From Chloranthus sessilifolius (lineage: Eukaryota; Streptophyta; Magnoliopsida; Chloranthales; Chloranthaceae): 64,000 nucleotides of DNA. The stretch spans positions 72,542,646 through 72,606,645 of the forward strand of contig CM037585.1 in NCBI GenBank assembly GCA_021018995.1. Reading direction: 5' to 3'. A program made the position numbers and the translations under genes. Below, one piece after another: positions 42,961-56,599 of the stretch; position 1 is the first letter of the stretch, and the number at the start of each line of letters is the position of its first letter. The notes under the pieces were generated by a model. That model had not been told where the DNA came from and made no database searches. It was given only the letters and a program-made list of their open reading frames with translations.

Positions 42961-43867
42961 ATGTGGATGCTCTGTTTGATTAGTTTCAAAGTCAAGTTCT
43001 TATTACTGTGCATTGTATTAATATCGAAACCAAATTTATTACGGAAAATAACTCCCATTGTTATCCTCATTCCTCTGATAAAATCCGTGCCTAGTATTTA
43101 GCAAGTAAATTTTTTCATGTGGCTAAATTTCTATTCAATTTCCTAGTAAAAGGGCCTAGGTCACATCTGATCTTGTATCATGCCTAAGAGCAACACAATA
43201 CAGTTTGATAGTTTCTTTTCTTTCAATTATTGTCATCTTGTTCTCTTTATTAAAAGAAAATCAGACTGAATTGATAGCGCCCCCATTCATGGAAAGTACT
43301 CACAACCTGAGACACAAAAGATGCCTTTTGACTAATAGCTACATAAACCCATTTTACATTTTACATTTTCCCCTTTTCAATTGAGAATAGTCACTGTGGT
43401 CACTACTATCTTACCAATCTATCTGTCCTGAATGTCCAACTAGATGTCGCCTCAAATGTGTCATTTTTACCAAACACCTGAGCGGGTTGTAATGCCCAAG
43501 ACCACGTGTCATCAAAGTCAAAGTCCTAACTAATGTAGTAAGTCTTCCCACGATCGTCGATGCTAATTTGTTTTCATCATACTTAATTAGTTCTCAATAA
43601 CATTTCAAAAAAACCAAGACAAACTTAGATATTGAGATGAAATAGTTGCTTAGAATATTATTTTTAAATTTTAATTGTAATATTTAATATTTAGTGTTAT
43701 ATTTAATAAGCTTTATATTTTAATTTTTGAAAAACAGAACTTTATGCAAAACATTTAGAGTTTATGAATAGCCTTTTATCAACCAAATCATGTCCTATCA
43801 ATACTTATTTTTTCATATTTTCTAGGACCTTGACATTTGGGAATGTCAGCTTTAAATGAGATTGATC

Positions 43868-44100
43868 ACTACAAAAAAAGTGAGTTCTAGTGACGCTGAT
43901 TTAGCGGCGTTTTAAAAAAAGTGTCACTAAAAATAGATATTCATGGCATTTTTCAGTAAAGCGCCTCCAATTTTCAATGACATCATTTTGCATTGTTTAC
44001 TTAAAAACACCGCACAAATAAAGCATTCACGGCGCTCTATAGACTAAACGCTGCGAGTTAGACAATTTATTACGACGCTTTTGAGTGAATGCATGATTTG
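43868..44100. mobile_element. Fragment of a small CACTA-like element
   Basis: Starts CACTACAAAAAAAGTG and continues with repeated gcggcg/acgctg motifs (tagcggcgtttt, aagcgcctcc, ggcgctctat, acgacgctttt). No inverted partner end is found downstream, so only one terminus is supported. Confidence 0.5.
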
Positions 44101-44783
44101 GCACCCATCTCTCTGAGACAATCGGCACATGCCCATCAATTTGAGCAATTAATTGATGTGGTACAACTCAGAAAAAATCAGTTGCTTCATTTTAATTGTG
44201 CCATCATAATATTAAGCCTCGTTGACTCTTTTTTTCTCAATTAAGTAGCCTAAAACAAGGCAGGTCTGACCATGAATGTGATTGAGTTTTTTTTTATCTC
44301 CTTGATACACCACTCATTTTCATTTCTTTTGTGAATCTGAAAACAATTTATGATGGCATAACTGAGTTGTGAAGAGTTTTTTGATGGGTCATTTTACGAA
44401 GGTGAGATTTCTATCTTCATGTTTGGTTGGTGCTTGAATTCAGTTTTGATTGTGATCAGCCCATCATTTCTATTTGAGCAGCTCATCATTGCTATTGTGA
44501 TCACTGGAATATCATCATAATTTCACCACGATTAGGCACTATGATCACATTAGAAACTATTATGACCAAGAGGTGATGTACATGTGCTACGGTAAGGTAT
44601 ATGAGTGCTGCTATCTACCATCACCTACACCTTGCCTTTGAAGAGCACTAGGAACTTAATAAGTTAAATTGCTAATGATTACTAATATCTTCGAGACTAA
44701 TGATTATTTTAATGATAATAACTACATCTTGAATGGCCACTATTGGAGTAGTAACTTAACTGATGCCATCTTATTTTTTTATT

Positions 44784-45016
44784 TAGTCCATGATCAGACC
44801 TAATAACATAGTCACTATGATCTCATTAGAAATTATTTTAATGAGAACTACAAATGCCTTTGCAGACTAATTGTTCTTTTATATTCAGGTCATATGATAA
44901 CACAGTCCATGGTCATATCTGATAACACAGTCACTATGATCTCATTAGAAATTATTTTAATGATAGTTACAAATGCCTTTGGAGACTAATTGTTCTTTTA
45001 CTAGTATTCCTACTTA
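44784..45016 (+). repeat. Tandem duplication of about 120 bp
   Basis: Two successive copies share gtcactatgatctcattaga, attattttaatga and gactaattgttcttttat with a few substitutions. Confidence 0.8.
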
Positions 45017-45587
45017 GGTCATATGATGACAGGACATGTCAGATCTGAGGAACTCCCAGTCCTAGCATTAGATGCAATATCCAATTAGTATGCTGCTAGT
45101 CTTTAGCTTTCCAAAAACTTCAGATGCCATAGCTGGTTAGTTTGATTCTTACATATGATAAATTGTAGGTAAAATGGACCAAGTGAGTCCAATGGATTTA
45201 CATCTTGGGTGTCCCAACCGGCTTGACTGGGACAACATCTCAGGCTACTACTATCACAGACAATCACTAAGTTGTATTTTAACTATGGGCAATAAGAATG
45301 ACAATCATAATAATAACAGGAAAATTTATAATTATATACTATTATATTTTTATTTGGGCTGAGGGGAGCTTGTAGGACTTAATGCATACAGACTTGCTTG
45401 GCTCTTTAGCCCCTTCTATTGATTGGATTTCTTTTCCTCTGTATGTGTTATGTTGCATTCAGTCTGCATCATTTTCTTCTTCCCTTTATAATTTCTGTAC
45501 ATTAGGTCCCATCTTATTGGATGAATTGACTCTTTATAACTCCTAATCAACATGGTAATGTCAGTTTGTCTGTATAAATCATTATGG

Positions 45588-45722
45588 TCTTCATCGTTTT
45601 GTGTCAAAATTGTGTTTTCTGTGTCAGAGAAATCTTCATCATTGTGTGTCAAAATTGTGTTTTCTGTGTCAAAGAAATCTTCATCGTTTTGTGTCAAAAT
45701 TGTGTTTTCTGTGTCAGAGAAA
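45588..45722. repeat. Three tandem 45-bp units
   Basis: Three copies of a 45-bp unit beginning atcttcatcg and ending tgtgtcagagaa. Being a multiple of three, it leaves open frames on both strands; I do not call either a gene. Confidence 0.85.
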
Positions 45723-45787
45723 TCTTGTAACTTTTCATGGCTACTCTACTTCTCTACTAACTACTTAAAGAAAATCTTTGCCTCCAG

Positions 45788-46210
45788 GTTTTAGCTGCTC
45801 TTGGTAAGGAATATTTTGAATACATCCTTCCTGATGTCATTCGAAATTGTTCTCATCAAAGGGCATCTGTCTGTGCTGGGTACCTGACACTTTTCAAGGT
45901 GAAGATTGTGGCATACAATACTTTACAAAGTTAAATTATGGGAATTATTTTGTGGGTTACACTATTTTTATTATAATGTACAAATCAAATTTCCATGTAT
46001 AGTATTTACCACGGTCTTTAGGTGTCACCTTTCAGAATTACTTGCAGCAGGTGTTGCCTGCTATTTTAGATGGTAAATGCAATTACCTCCTCATTGGTTG
46101 TTGTGTTTATTGCCAATGTCCTCAACTAATTTAATTTTTCTTTATAGGACTTGCTGACAAAAATGAATCTGTACGTGATGCGGCACTCAGTGCTGGCCAT
46201 GTTTTTTTCT
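45788..46210 (+). pseudogene. GCN1: Captured GCN1 fragment, three exons
   Basis: Exons 45,788-45,898, 46,003-46,072 and from 46,148 encode AALGKEYFEYILPDVIRN, YLPRSLGVTFQNYLQQVLPA and GLADKNESVRDAALSAGH. These match consecutive HEAT-repeat exons of plant GCN1, the activator of the eIF2-alpha kinase GCN2. Splice sites are preserved. Only about 80 of some 2,600 residues are present. After SAGHVF the sequence switches directly to another gene. Confidence 0.85.
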
Positions 46211-46214
46211 TTAT

Positions 46215-46461
46215 AGCTCAACTAATTCTGGACTTTATTCGCTGTTACATCAGGTTAGATGTTTTTAACTCCTTAGTTATGATCTTCTGATGATTTTTTT
46301 TAATCTTCATTTGTCAAATATGCTTAGCTCTGAGATGGTTCTATTTCAGTGAAGGTCGTACCATTATCTTTACTGAGACAAAGAGTTCTGTTTCTGAACT
46401 TGCTGAGCGGCTTCCTGGAGCACGGGCTTTGCATGGTGACATACAGCAGTCCCAACGTGAA
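46215..46461 (+). pseudogene. Captured DEAD-box RNA helicase 7-like fragment
   Basis: A short exon ending LDFIRCYI with a donor at 46,254, and an exon at 46,350-46,461 encoding EGRTIIFTETKSSVSELAER and GARALHGDIQQSQRE. Matches the helicase C-terminal (motif IV-V) region of plant nucleolar RH7. It is fused to the GCN1 fragment upstream without an intron, so one transcript could contain both. Confidence 0.8.
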
Positions 46462-47142
46462 GTAAATTTCCTGGATTCAGAATGAAAGTGGTCCATCCCT
46501 GTAAAATGTGTTGGCACCTATTGCATCTAGATATGGACACAAATATTGGACACGGATAGGAAATGGAACAAATAGTTTACTTTTTTATTAATCTTGCTGA
46601 TGGACATGGATATGGCTATACATATTATAGGACATGCTAGTTTTTATTTAAAAGACAATGTATCACTTTTTAGAAAATTTTGAAGAATGTAACTTAATGC
46701 TGGCAGTCCAACCTATTGCTGGACTGTTCACTATGGAGTTATTTATTGACATATCGCGAGATAGTCCAGCATTAATTTATTCTCCTCTAGACGGTGGGCA
46801 AGGATATTTAGATGATGAGTAAAAGTTCTACTCAACGGAATGCTTGGACAATCATGTTTTAATGTTGGGCCATCAAACATTAAGTTTGTTTTCAGAATTT
46901 TGCAAAAAATGGTGTGATTTTGGTCTTTTGTCACCTGTCATCAGGTGATTGGGCAGGCTATCTCCCCATCCCAACACCACCCAATGCGAATTAATCTATT
47001 TTACTTAATTTCATATCCATGAATTAGTCTATTTTACCTAATTTCAAAAGAACAAAAAAAAACTCATTGAATATCTTAAGAAGTGCTTGAAGAATACTGC
47101 TTGAAGATTACTAAAGCTGAATTCTGTTTTCCTGTTTTCTAA

Positions 47143-47267
47143 GGTGGAGATGAGAGATCCATCACTCCAAGCTACTTGGTTGTTCTTGGTGATGACCCAA
47201 AGCCGAAGCAGGAAGGAAGGGCACAATGGTGTATAAACAAGAAGCCGAAACCTCTCTTTAATCAATG
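47143..47267 (+). pseudogene. Captured exon, unidentified
   Basis: A 125-bp open stretch (DERSITPSYLVVLGDDPKPK; QWCINKKPKPLFNQ) ends in a donor-like AATCAAT|GTAAGC. The clean coding character and strand fit the neighbouring captured exons. No family recognised. Confidence 0.4.
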
Positions 47268-47487
47268 TAAGCTCTCCTATTGGGAATTTTTTTCTTTTCC
47301 ATGGAACATTTGCGACATTTCAACATCGCATAAAACTTATGGGTTAATGATGGCAAACCTTACGTGAAAAGCCAAGCCAACCCTAACCCTAACCCAGTGT
47401 TTTAAGTTTTTCAGAAACAAAGATTGTTCCAATGTTTCCAGTTTAAGCTTATCTACGTTCTTACTATAAGAAGTTGTAGCATTCTAA

Positions 47488-47724
<237 letters not shown>

Positions 47725-47949
47725 TAACAACATTTTCTTCACTCGGTTTTGTTTATGGCTAAACTCTTTGTTAATACACAATCTTTCATGTCACTTCACA
47801 ATACTTCTCGCCAATTCTTTATTTGTCTTCCTCTTCTCCTTCTTCCTTATTCTTCCATCGTTCAATCCTTCGTATAGTGTATTTTTCAGGTCCCCATTGG
47901 ACATGCCCAATTCATCTCAATCATTTTTTAGTTTTCTCATTTATTGGAC

Positions 47950-48500
47950 CACTCTTAAAGTTTCTTATCTACTTATTCCTAATTTTACTCTTAGTACTCC
48001 ATGCATCCACCTTAATATACGAATCTCAAGCACATGAACCTTGTCTTCTAGTTGTTTCTTTGTAGGCCAACACTCTGCACCATACAATTATCAGGTCAAA
48101 TTCCAATTTCATAAAATGCCCCTTCACTTTGCTTACTCCGGATTGGCCCTGTTTGAGATGTCGTCATCGAACCCACCATCAGGTTGTATCGTAGAGCTCA
48201 AGTAATGACATCTGACATTGTGGCCATAAACGGATTTCTATTTCTACCAAATCATCCTTCAAGCTATTATATTCACTAAACTTGCACTCCATTTATTTCG
48301 TCTTTCTTCTGCTAAATTTTTGACCATCTCAATTCTAAGGTCTTTCTAAAAAAATTATCATTTACTTGTTTCCTTGTCCGGTCAATCAACACCAATCATG
48401 GACATAAAACATACACCATGGGGCTTAATTAGACCCTTGATGAGACCAACTCTAACAGTGAACTCAGTTGTCTCTGTATTTTTATTGCTCCTTCATGTCT
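47950..48500 (-). pseudogene. RTE-type LINE reverse transcriptase remnant
   Basis: The minus strand shows RRKTK-MECKFSEYNSL (family SKTEYMECKFS) near 48,300 and GHFMKLELDLIIVWCRVLAYKE near 48,090 (family GKFYKTAIRPAMLYGTECW). Highly decayed with stops. Confidence 0.55.
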
Positions 48501-49870
48501 TAAATAATTTTCATATATTCATTTCAAATGCATTTCCTACTTAGCGTCAACCAGATTATCTATCTTGATACCCTATCATAGAGCTTTTTTATATCGCTAA
48601 ACCATATTTAAACTTTTCTTCTTCTTTCTAAATTTGTCCATGAGTTGCTTAACAAGAAAATGGTGTCAATTGTTGATTTTCCTGGCATAAAATGGTTTCA
48701 ATTGTCCACAAGAGCCGGCCTATGTGATATAGTAATGCAGGATGTCCCCATCGCTCGAACTTTGGCACAGGAATGTTCCTCCATGTCAGTTATAACCACA
48801 ATATAAGTTATAATTGTGGTTCACTTCGAGTTATGGTGAATTGCATCCAATTGACTAAAAAAGTCATTTTTTCAAAAATTTCATTAACTAGTTTTAGTAT
48901 TAGTAAACTCAACTCCAATGGCTTGGACATTGTGCACATGTTTTAGCTTGAGAACTAAAAAGGTTTTTGTGTTCTTATCTCATGCTTTGATCATTTAGAT
49001 GCATCAGACCAGGCCATGACTTTCTTGTGGGAAGTGCATACCACACCAGGCCATGGTTTAACATCCAAGGGGATGCAAAACCATTTGGTTTTACATTCAA
49101 AAGCTTCTTATTTGACTTACAATCTATAATGGTGACTCCTCTTGCTTTAAGACTATTTCTATGGTGAATAAACATGTGTTTTGTGTTGGTTGGATAGGAA
49201 GAAAATGACCATTTATTTTTCGAGTGCTCATACGCAAAATGGGTATGAAAATCTATTCTTGTGAGGTGTGGAATTCGGAATCCTAGATTGAGTAATATTT
49301 TTTAGGACATTGTTATATTGTAGGCAGTTTTTGATAGACAATTTTGTAGGCAGCTTATGTGGTGCGACGTGATTGGCTGCACGCACAGTGGGGTCCAAGC
49401 AATGCAGCAAGTCATGTTGTCCAACATAAGCTGCCTGCAAAATTATCAATAAAAAACTGCCTACCGTTTATAATTTTCCTATTTTCGAAAAGGCAAATAG
49501 AGTTTAAGCGGTTAGTAAAAACAAGTCTTTTGTGGCCACAATTCTAAACCTCGCGGTTAAGCCCACTATTTATCATCTGTGACGAGAAAGAAACTCTAAA
49601 ATTTTCAAAGGAAATAAGAATCACAAAAAATTCATCCTATATAAGAGATTTCTCAAGATGTTAGTGTCATGATTGATAAAATCACTCTTGCAAATCCGAA
49701 TTTAAACGGTAATAAGATGGCAGGGGATTGGGAGATCAAGCTGCTTATTAATGAATTGTCACATGATATGCCTCACTGTGCCATGCAACAATGAGTGATA
49801 TTATGGTCTTTTTGTCTCATGATATGCTCCATTGTGCCATGCAACATCAAATCAGAATAAGGTGCCTACA
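48500..49870. other. Unassigned stretch inside the CACTA-type element
   Basis: No gene supported. An inverted repeat around 49,318-49,456 (gtaggcagtttttgatagac...aattatcaataaaaaactgcctac) suggests a small MITE. Two copies of a phrase with catgatatgc and gtgccatgcaaca lie at 49,762 and 49,815. Confidence 0.45.
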
Positions 49871-50139
49871 AGTTTGATTATTAAGGCTGCTTCAGACTTT
49901 ATGCTCAGTTGGGTTCATATTGCTATGGATGAAGGTGAGAGGGACGGCCGCAATTACCGGGAGGCATGGGAAAGCCTGCACAATAACTAATCTTACCTTC
50001 CATTGATGGAGAGTGTTTCCAGGTATGTTTTGGTTAACAATAAACTGCAAATTCCAAGATTAAAACTTTGATATATGTTCACCATTTGAGCATCTGTTTG
50101 ATACTTTATTGGTTGCTATGTGCCCATACATGTATGAGA

Positions 50140-50690
50140 AGATGGGTTTTGCAATTTCGCCGCTTGGGCGGCCGAGCACGGTGAGATCGACTTGGCCGAG
50201 GACTAAATTTAGTGTTTCTATTACAATTCAATAATTCTTCTTCATAGATTTTTTATGTATTTGCAACTCATTTGATATGCTTTTGTGGGCAGTTTGATTG
50301 GTAAAGTTGCAGTAGATCATGGTCATAAATGGGTGTTCAAGGAACCCAATGATCATGAAATCAATTTCTTGTCTGCATGGCATAATCCAGTAGATTCAGT
50401 AAGCAAGCTCTAGCTATTTCTTCACTACGTGAATTTTTTTGGGTTCAATTTTCATTTGGGTCTAAAAAACTATACTTGTTAATTGAAATTTCAGCATCCA
50501 AGGATGTGGGAGGCTCAGTTCCAGTCTGCTTTAGAGGTTGGTAGTTGGTACCCACGAAACCATTCCAAAGTGCCTTGGATTCAATAAATTATAAAACTCA
50601 TCTTATTTTGTTATAAATATACTGCAGACCAATGCTTTGATTGTTGTTAGAAAAGGTGTACTCCAATTAGGAGCTTATTAACAAGGTCAT
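50140..50690 (+). pseudogene. Captured RSS3-like (bHLH-MYC N-terminal domain) fragment
   Basis: Blocks EDGFCNFAAWAAEHGEID (about 50,140-50,205), LIGKVAVDHGHKWVFKEPND and EINFLSAWHNPVDS (50,292-50,399), HPRMWEAQFQSALE (50,495-50,536) and TNALIVVRKGVLQLGAY (from 50,628). The order and text match the N-terminal domain of plant RICE SALT SENSITIVE 3-type regulators. Splice signals are present. Stops after LAED and GAY show it is not a full gene. An upstream open stretch (DEGERDGRNYREAWESLH near 49,930) may belong to it or to another gene. Confidence 0.8.
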
Positions 50691-50791
50691 CCTTCTATCT
50701 CTCATATCTATTGTAGATTTCTTTTCTTTGCTTAATTTTGGTGTATATGTTTTCAAATCACTGGTTAATGCCATTTATTGGATATGTATAC

Positions 50792-53751
50792 TGTAACAAC
50801 CCAGATTTTTTTGACATTATTTAACGGTATTAGATGATGTACCACACAGTGGGTGGTGCTAACGCTCCACACTGGAATCTACCCACTTTAGAAATAGTCT
50901 GATTTTTTTATATATCAATATTAGACTCATTGCGAAGTACTCATCGATACGATTCCAACAATATATAATTTGTCGATTTTCGACAAGAATATAAAAAGTT
51001 ATACCCGTTTGAAGAATGAAGCAGGTTAAAGGGAATAATTATAATTTCGGGAGAGAATCACCATTTGCTTTGGTGCTTACACAAAGCGCTGGAACAAAAC
51101 CTCTTCTCAAGCTATTCAAGTCACGTATGAATTCTACTTACATGGAAAAATTACTATTTTATTAAATCTTATACGGAAAGTCTTAATTAGAGTTAACCTA
51201 GAAAAAGAACTAGAAATATATTTACTTCTTCTCTCAGTTGTCTCTCTCTATTCTCTCTTCTCTGTAAAAGCTCTGACAGTGCTATCTTTCACAATTCCTC
51301 GTCGCATCTCCATCGATTTTCGATATTATCAGAGAATCTTACACCATCAAAGTTTCTCATCACCGCGACCGATCTATCGTAAGAAAGGAATTCTCACGAA
51401 AAGACTCAGGTATATTGTCTCTCAAATTCGATCTCCATCAACCCAAATCATCATAGGATTCGAATCACGCTTCAACAAGTGGGTGCCTCTAAATCCATCT
51501 TAAATTATTCAGTTATTTCTTAAAAAGAAAACCCTAAATTTTTTTCCAAATTTTGATAAATTTCGGATCTTAAAAACATAAAAATTCGGCCTAAAATTGA
51601 TAGGATCGTTTTCCCCAAATTTTCGTGAAATTCAGCCAAACTCTTTAACAGATACAGCCTCGATATTTTGGCCATAACTTTTTACTCTGAACTCGAATTG
51701 ACATGATTCTTGAGGTATTGGAAAGAAGACAACGATATCTACAACTTTATCTGAAATAGCAATTTCACGAATTTAATATTTTTAAAGTCAAAATTGAGCT
51801 GCAAGTCGGGATACGTTTTAGATGATCCAAGGTGCACAGGTTTGGTATTAAATTTTTAAACTCTTGGGCTACCTTATGCTCAACATATCTCCAGACTTAT
51901 AAATTGCTAAAATTATATAAAATATATTAAATAGCTTACATCGAATAACAATCTATAAGTTTAAGTGATCAAATATTAACGTTTTTTAATACTTACCATT
52001 CTATTACTTCTTTTAAGCCTCATACAATTCTTGAATGGACACATGGGCTCCTTTAAAATTTTAAAATATGTCGGATCGCTATACCAGTCAATCACCAAAT
52101 TTCATGGATACAATTAACCCTAATGAAGTATATTTTCAACTCTATTACAAAATAAATGTAGTTGAATATTTCTTATTTTCTGTTTTACTTCAATATTTCG
52201 TGTGTTATGCTCTTTATTAATATGAAATGCTTAAGGTTTATGTTATAGTTCATTCTTATATATGTTCACCATTATCATATGACATTCATCATATAGAAAA
52301 TCACGATAGGGCATACGCATATAAGTTAAGAATAAGATATGACACAAGACATAAGCCTTCGTCACGGTGGGATTTCTTTCACGGTCACGTGGAACTTGAA
52401 ATGGAGGCATCCATGTACGGATGCAAACCCTCAATGGTAGTATGGGATACCACACGAAGTACATCCAAGTTACTACGAAATCCGTCCCTTGGAAAACGTG
52501 GTTTAGTGAAACCTATTGCTCCGTGGCCCATTCTAACTAAGAAAAAAATAAGAAAAGAATATGTTAAGACACATGTATGTTAAGAAAGTGGGGACTTAAG
52601 CCCACGCAAATATGAAATCGGGGCGGGGACCTAAGCTCAGAACCGACTAATGTTATGATATGTTAAGATACGCTGTGAAGGCCAGCTAAATATGAATTAA
52701 GTTTCTACACGTGCCATATCTTACGAGCCACCGTAAGGGCCTAACGTCTGCAGCCAAGACGGGTCTCAAGGACAATATAGCCTTGTCTCGAACTAAGGGG
52801 ACATCGTGGTTACTATGCCGGTAACCTCATCTGGCTGGATGGTGGTTTATGTTATGATATGGAGGTTAGGTGGTTATCTACAAGTGAACCTCGCGTGCTA
52901 GGCTCGAGCAGCGATCCTGGCACAGATCGTTTAAATAAGATAAGATGCGAAGTACGTTGTGTAGACGTATGAAGTAATTAATAAGACTTACAATATGTCA
53001 CATATGCTAAGTGATGAGACAAATAGAAAAAAAAAAAAAAGATAAGAAAATTAGAAGCATCATGTACCCTTCATGTTATAATATGTTTTTCAGTTGGATT
53101 ATGATATGTTATGAGTTATAGATAATTTAGTCATTTTATTTAAATGCTAATTTTAGTTTCAAAATACACTACAACTCAAGCGATTGCACACACGATCACC
53201 TGGGTAAGTTATGGTGGATCGATTGTGCAACCCACTGAGTTTACGCGACTGAGTAAACTCACCCCCCTCCCAAATCAAACAGTTTCAGGTGAAGATTCTA
53301 TTTATCCTGTTCATGATGACGCGAGAGCTACAATTTCGAAGGCGGCTTACGTAGATGGAGACGTTGGCTATCATCCGGAGGGGAGCGTAGATCCGACAGA
53401 TTCCTACGAGCCCTGAGAGTCCTTTTGCTTTAGATTCTTTGAGAGACATATTCTAGTTATTTTAATATTTTTGTGAGTTCATGTTTAGAACCATTTTATC
53501 CTACGTAAAACTTGTTTTATTTTCTATCCTAGATGCATGGTTAGGATTAAGTATTTCATTATTATTGTCTACGTTTTCTCGTTATTAATTTTTGAGTCAA
53601 TTATTTTTAATGCTATCTTAAATGCCTCAATCCATATGCTAAGTCAATTTATAGATTATGTGTATGTCCGCTTATTGTCTTAACCAGCATGCGGTGTCAT
53701 AACACGGAATTCTAGGCCCTCGATATCGGGTAAGAATTCTGGGTCGTGACA
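50792..53751 (+). mobile_element. Solo LTR of a gypsy element
   Basis: Begins TGTAACAACCCAGA and ends GGGTCGTGACA, the classic Del/Tekay LTR ends. TATAC is duplicated on both sides (50,787-50,791 and 53,752-53,756). At 2,960 bp without coding domains it is a solo LTR left by recombination between two LTRs. It lies inside the CACTA-type element and within an apparent intron of a captured gene. Confidence 0.9.
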
Positions 53752-53762
53752 TATACACAGCA

Positions 53763-53880
53763 GGAAGAAGAAGAGCCATCTGAGGATTTCTTGAACGATG
53801 AGAATGAGCCTGAAAATGGAGAAACCGGGTCACAAGATGAATGGCGAGAAGCCGGTGAGTTAGATTTGAACAGCAGGTGA
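53763..53880 (+). pseudogene. Captured terminal exon, acidic, unidentified
   Basis: After an acceptor-like tacacag, an open stretch encodes EEEEPSEDFLNDENEPENG and DEWREAGELDLNSR before a stop. It was probably the exon following those at 50.1-50.7 kb or of another captured gene, now separated by the solo LTR. Confidence 0.4.
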
Positions 53881-53999
53881 AGGCTGTCACCTATCTCATG
53901 CTTGGATGAGGTAATTTGAGGGGTCTTTCTATTACCCTTTGTCTTCTATTCTCAGAGTCACCATTTAAAGCATTGGTCATGTTCGAAAAGTTTTTATTA

Positions 54000-55990
54000 C
54001 ATATTATAGTAGTTTGGTATCTTTAGGTTGTTGATGGCCTTGCTCTCAGCTGCAATTTTAATTCTCTGTTGCGATTCCATTGATACGTGGTTGAATGATG
54101 TGCCCATTTCGGAAGAGAAACATGTCTGGCGATGCTGGTTTTATCCGATACAAGCATCAAACCGTTTTGTTTCTTACATGCCTTAATTCACCTCCAATCG
54201 GTTTGTTTCTTACATGCCTGAAATCCGAACTTCATTTCTTCACGAATTTAGAATCATGATCGAATATGACTAGAGAATTTGAAAGATAGTATCAGTAGTT
54301 CCACATTATTTCGTTGTAGATGTGATTAGGTCACATTAGTGTTTCGAATCCCAAAAAAAAACATTATACAGCCAAGTAATATAGTCATTTATCGGAATTA
54401 TGATCCTATGAATAAACGGTTTAAATAAGAGTTGGTAGGTGTTGTAGGTATGGATTCGTGTTTCTTTTTAGCTGTACCCATATTCAAACAGCCATTACAT
54501 GAGGATCCAATGGTGATGGGTCATTTTATAATAGTTTCATACTGCCAGTGGGTGGATTTGTATGGAAAAAAGGGGGAAATTATTAGTAGAGTACGGGCGC
54601 CAACCGAAGGTTCAATCTCCACAACTGATGATTCCACAGTTAACACCGTTGACTGCCATGAATCAGACGATGGAGATCGTCTTTTGTCTCAATCTGTCAC
54701 ATCATATCTTGAGATCATGGCCCACATGTCAGCTTTTATTTTTGATTTTTTTATTTAAAACATTAACTATTTGGATATATTGAGCTTTTATATTTCTTAT
54801 TGAGATTATTTATCCAATAAAATTATTTAACAAAAATAAATTAGTATATAGAATTAGATCAAGTTCAACTTCGATGGTTGTAGCAGAGATAATCCTAGAC
54901 TGGCTGCGATTATCAAAGTTTACGATAAGAATAGAGGAGAAATGTTATTATTTGATGGTCCAATTTCGTGCAAAATCTTAGATTTTTTTCTACACATCAT
55001 ATAAATGTTTCTAGGTTTTTTTTTCAGGACTTTCTCGAAGTTAATCGAAAAAGCTGCAGTGTCTATTGTATCTAGAATCGGTGACCCTAATTTTTGCAAG
55101 TCAAAATCGATGTGTGGTATGTGGAATCTCTAATCTACAGCAAGTTTTAAATCGATGTGTGTCATGTAGAATCGATGAACCTAGTTTTAAATCTCTGATC
55201 TGTCATTCACGCCCTAGAGAAGGTATGCATGGAGTTTTTTTTTTTGTCTAAATTGCACTCTGTTTTTTTTTCAATACTTCCTGATTTTTAATATTGTTAG
55301 ATTTTTTTACTTTTTAATCTTATTAATTTTTTTGTCTCCGATTTTTTCTCAGAATTTTTCCCTGAACTTGCTGATTTTTTCGGATTTTTCTGAATTTTAA
55401 CATTGCCAACTTATTACCGAAGCCCAGCTATGGGTCTCCTAGACAACTCACTTGGTTGACACTACATCTTTTATATTTTCCTTATTTATTTAATATAATA
55501 TATATGTGTGATCCTTAGTCAAGGTAGCAATCCTTTGAGTTACTGTGTAGTGAAGGTAATTAGCATATTCAATTTAGATTATGTGAAAAAATTCAACTAT
55601 ATCATATTATCATGCTACCCATGATATTGACCTGATTTTTGTTTGGTTTGTTAGTGTACAAGGTTTGATTTCATTATATTTGTTGTGAAATTAAGAGAAG
55701 CAAAGCATAAATTAGTCAATAAGTTGTTCTGATAATAGATATTGGAGAATCACCAATTTTTTTTAAAAAAATTTCTATTCTCACGATTTGTTTTCACAAT
55801 TTTTTGCAATTTCAAAATTATAGAGATGATGGAAGTAGTTTCTGTACTTAAGGTGATTAGGTTATTCAATTTAGATCATGTTCAAAAATTCAGCTATACC
55901 ATTCTTTATATTGATATTTATTTTATGTATATAGTGAAATTAAGAGAAACAAAGCATAAATTAATTTTTAGGAGATTCAATGATACTACT
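54000..55990. other. Unassigned AT-rich stretch
   Basis: No gene supported. Short T-rich repeats around 55,240-55,400, and a fragment near 54,705 (catatcttgagatcatgg) resembling the MITE at 19.4 kb. Confidence 0.4.
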
Positions 55991-55993
55991 CTG

Positions 55994-56470
55994 TTATGGT
56001 ACAAACCCTCCGAGGAGAACCACCGATAGACACATGCTCTGGTACTGTGGTAACAATGTTCCCATCATACATCCAATCCTAAGAGCCAGTCCCACACTAT
56101 TTATAAAATGAAAATTGTACAACAAAATGTGGCATGCTTCATAAAGGGATAATCTCATTGCCTCCTGAATGAGGATTGCCACGTCTCCCAAAATCATAAC
56201 ACATTACAGCTATCATAGGTTCGAGTCATCCAATGAGCACTTTCTTGTTTCGGTATCTTGACATCATTTTACCTATTGAAGAAATCTTGAGAATGAAAAG
56301 ATAATATCAAATATAACTGAATAACAAAGCTCAAATCTGAAATTTATTTGCCACATCTGGTCAGTAAAGCATCTGCTACAAATATCTCTCCCAATTGCAG
56401 CGTCCCTTTCTAGAGATCCACCAAGCTTATCCAGCAGTACTTGACGCCCCAACAAATGAACAAATTTCAG
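55994..56470 (-). pseudogene. Captured gene fragment, minus strand, unidentified
   Basis: Two open blocks on minus: DLKFVHLLGRQVLLDKLGG, SLERDAAIGRDICSRCFTDQ (56,470-56,320) and ILGDVAILIQEAMRLSLYEA, LLYNFHFINSVGLALRIG (56,197-55,994). They have coding-like composition and are separated by an intron-like AT-rich gap. I do not recognise the family. Opposite strand to the other captured exons. Confidence 0.4.
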
Positions 56471-56599
56471 GTCATCCTAAATAGAAGGGAAGCCAGTCAA
56501 GTCATCAGTTTGGAATTAGTGGGTAAAGAATATTGACTCTACAATAATACTTAACTTGAATATGTATCTTTTTCTAAATTGATCCTCCAAGTCTTAGGA

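Noticed and set aside
47378..47398. Telomere-like ccctaaccctaaccc
   Set aside because: Only about two and a half units; too short for an interstitial telomere.
53144..53416. Open frame of 90 codons within the solo LTR
   Set aside because: No homology, and LTRs of this type are non-coding.
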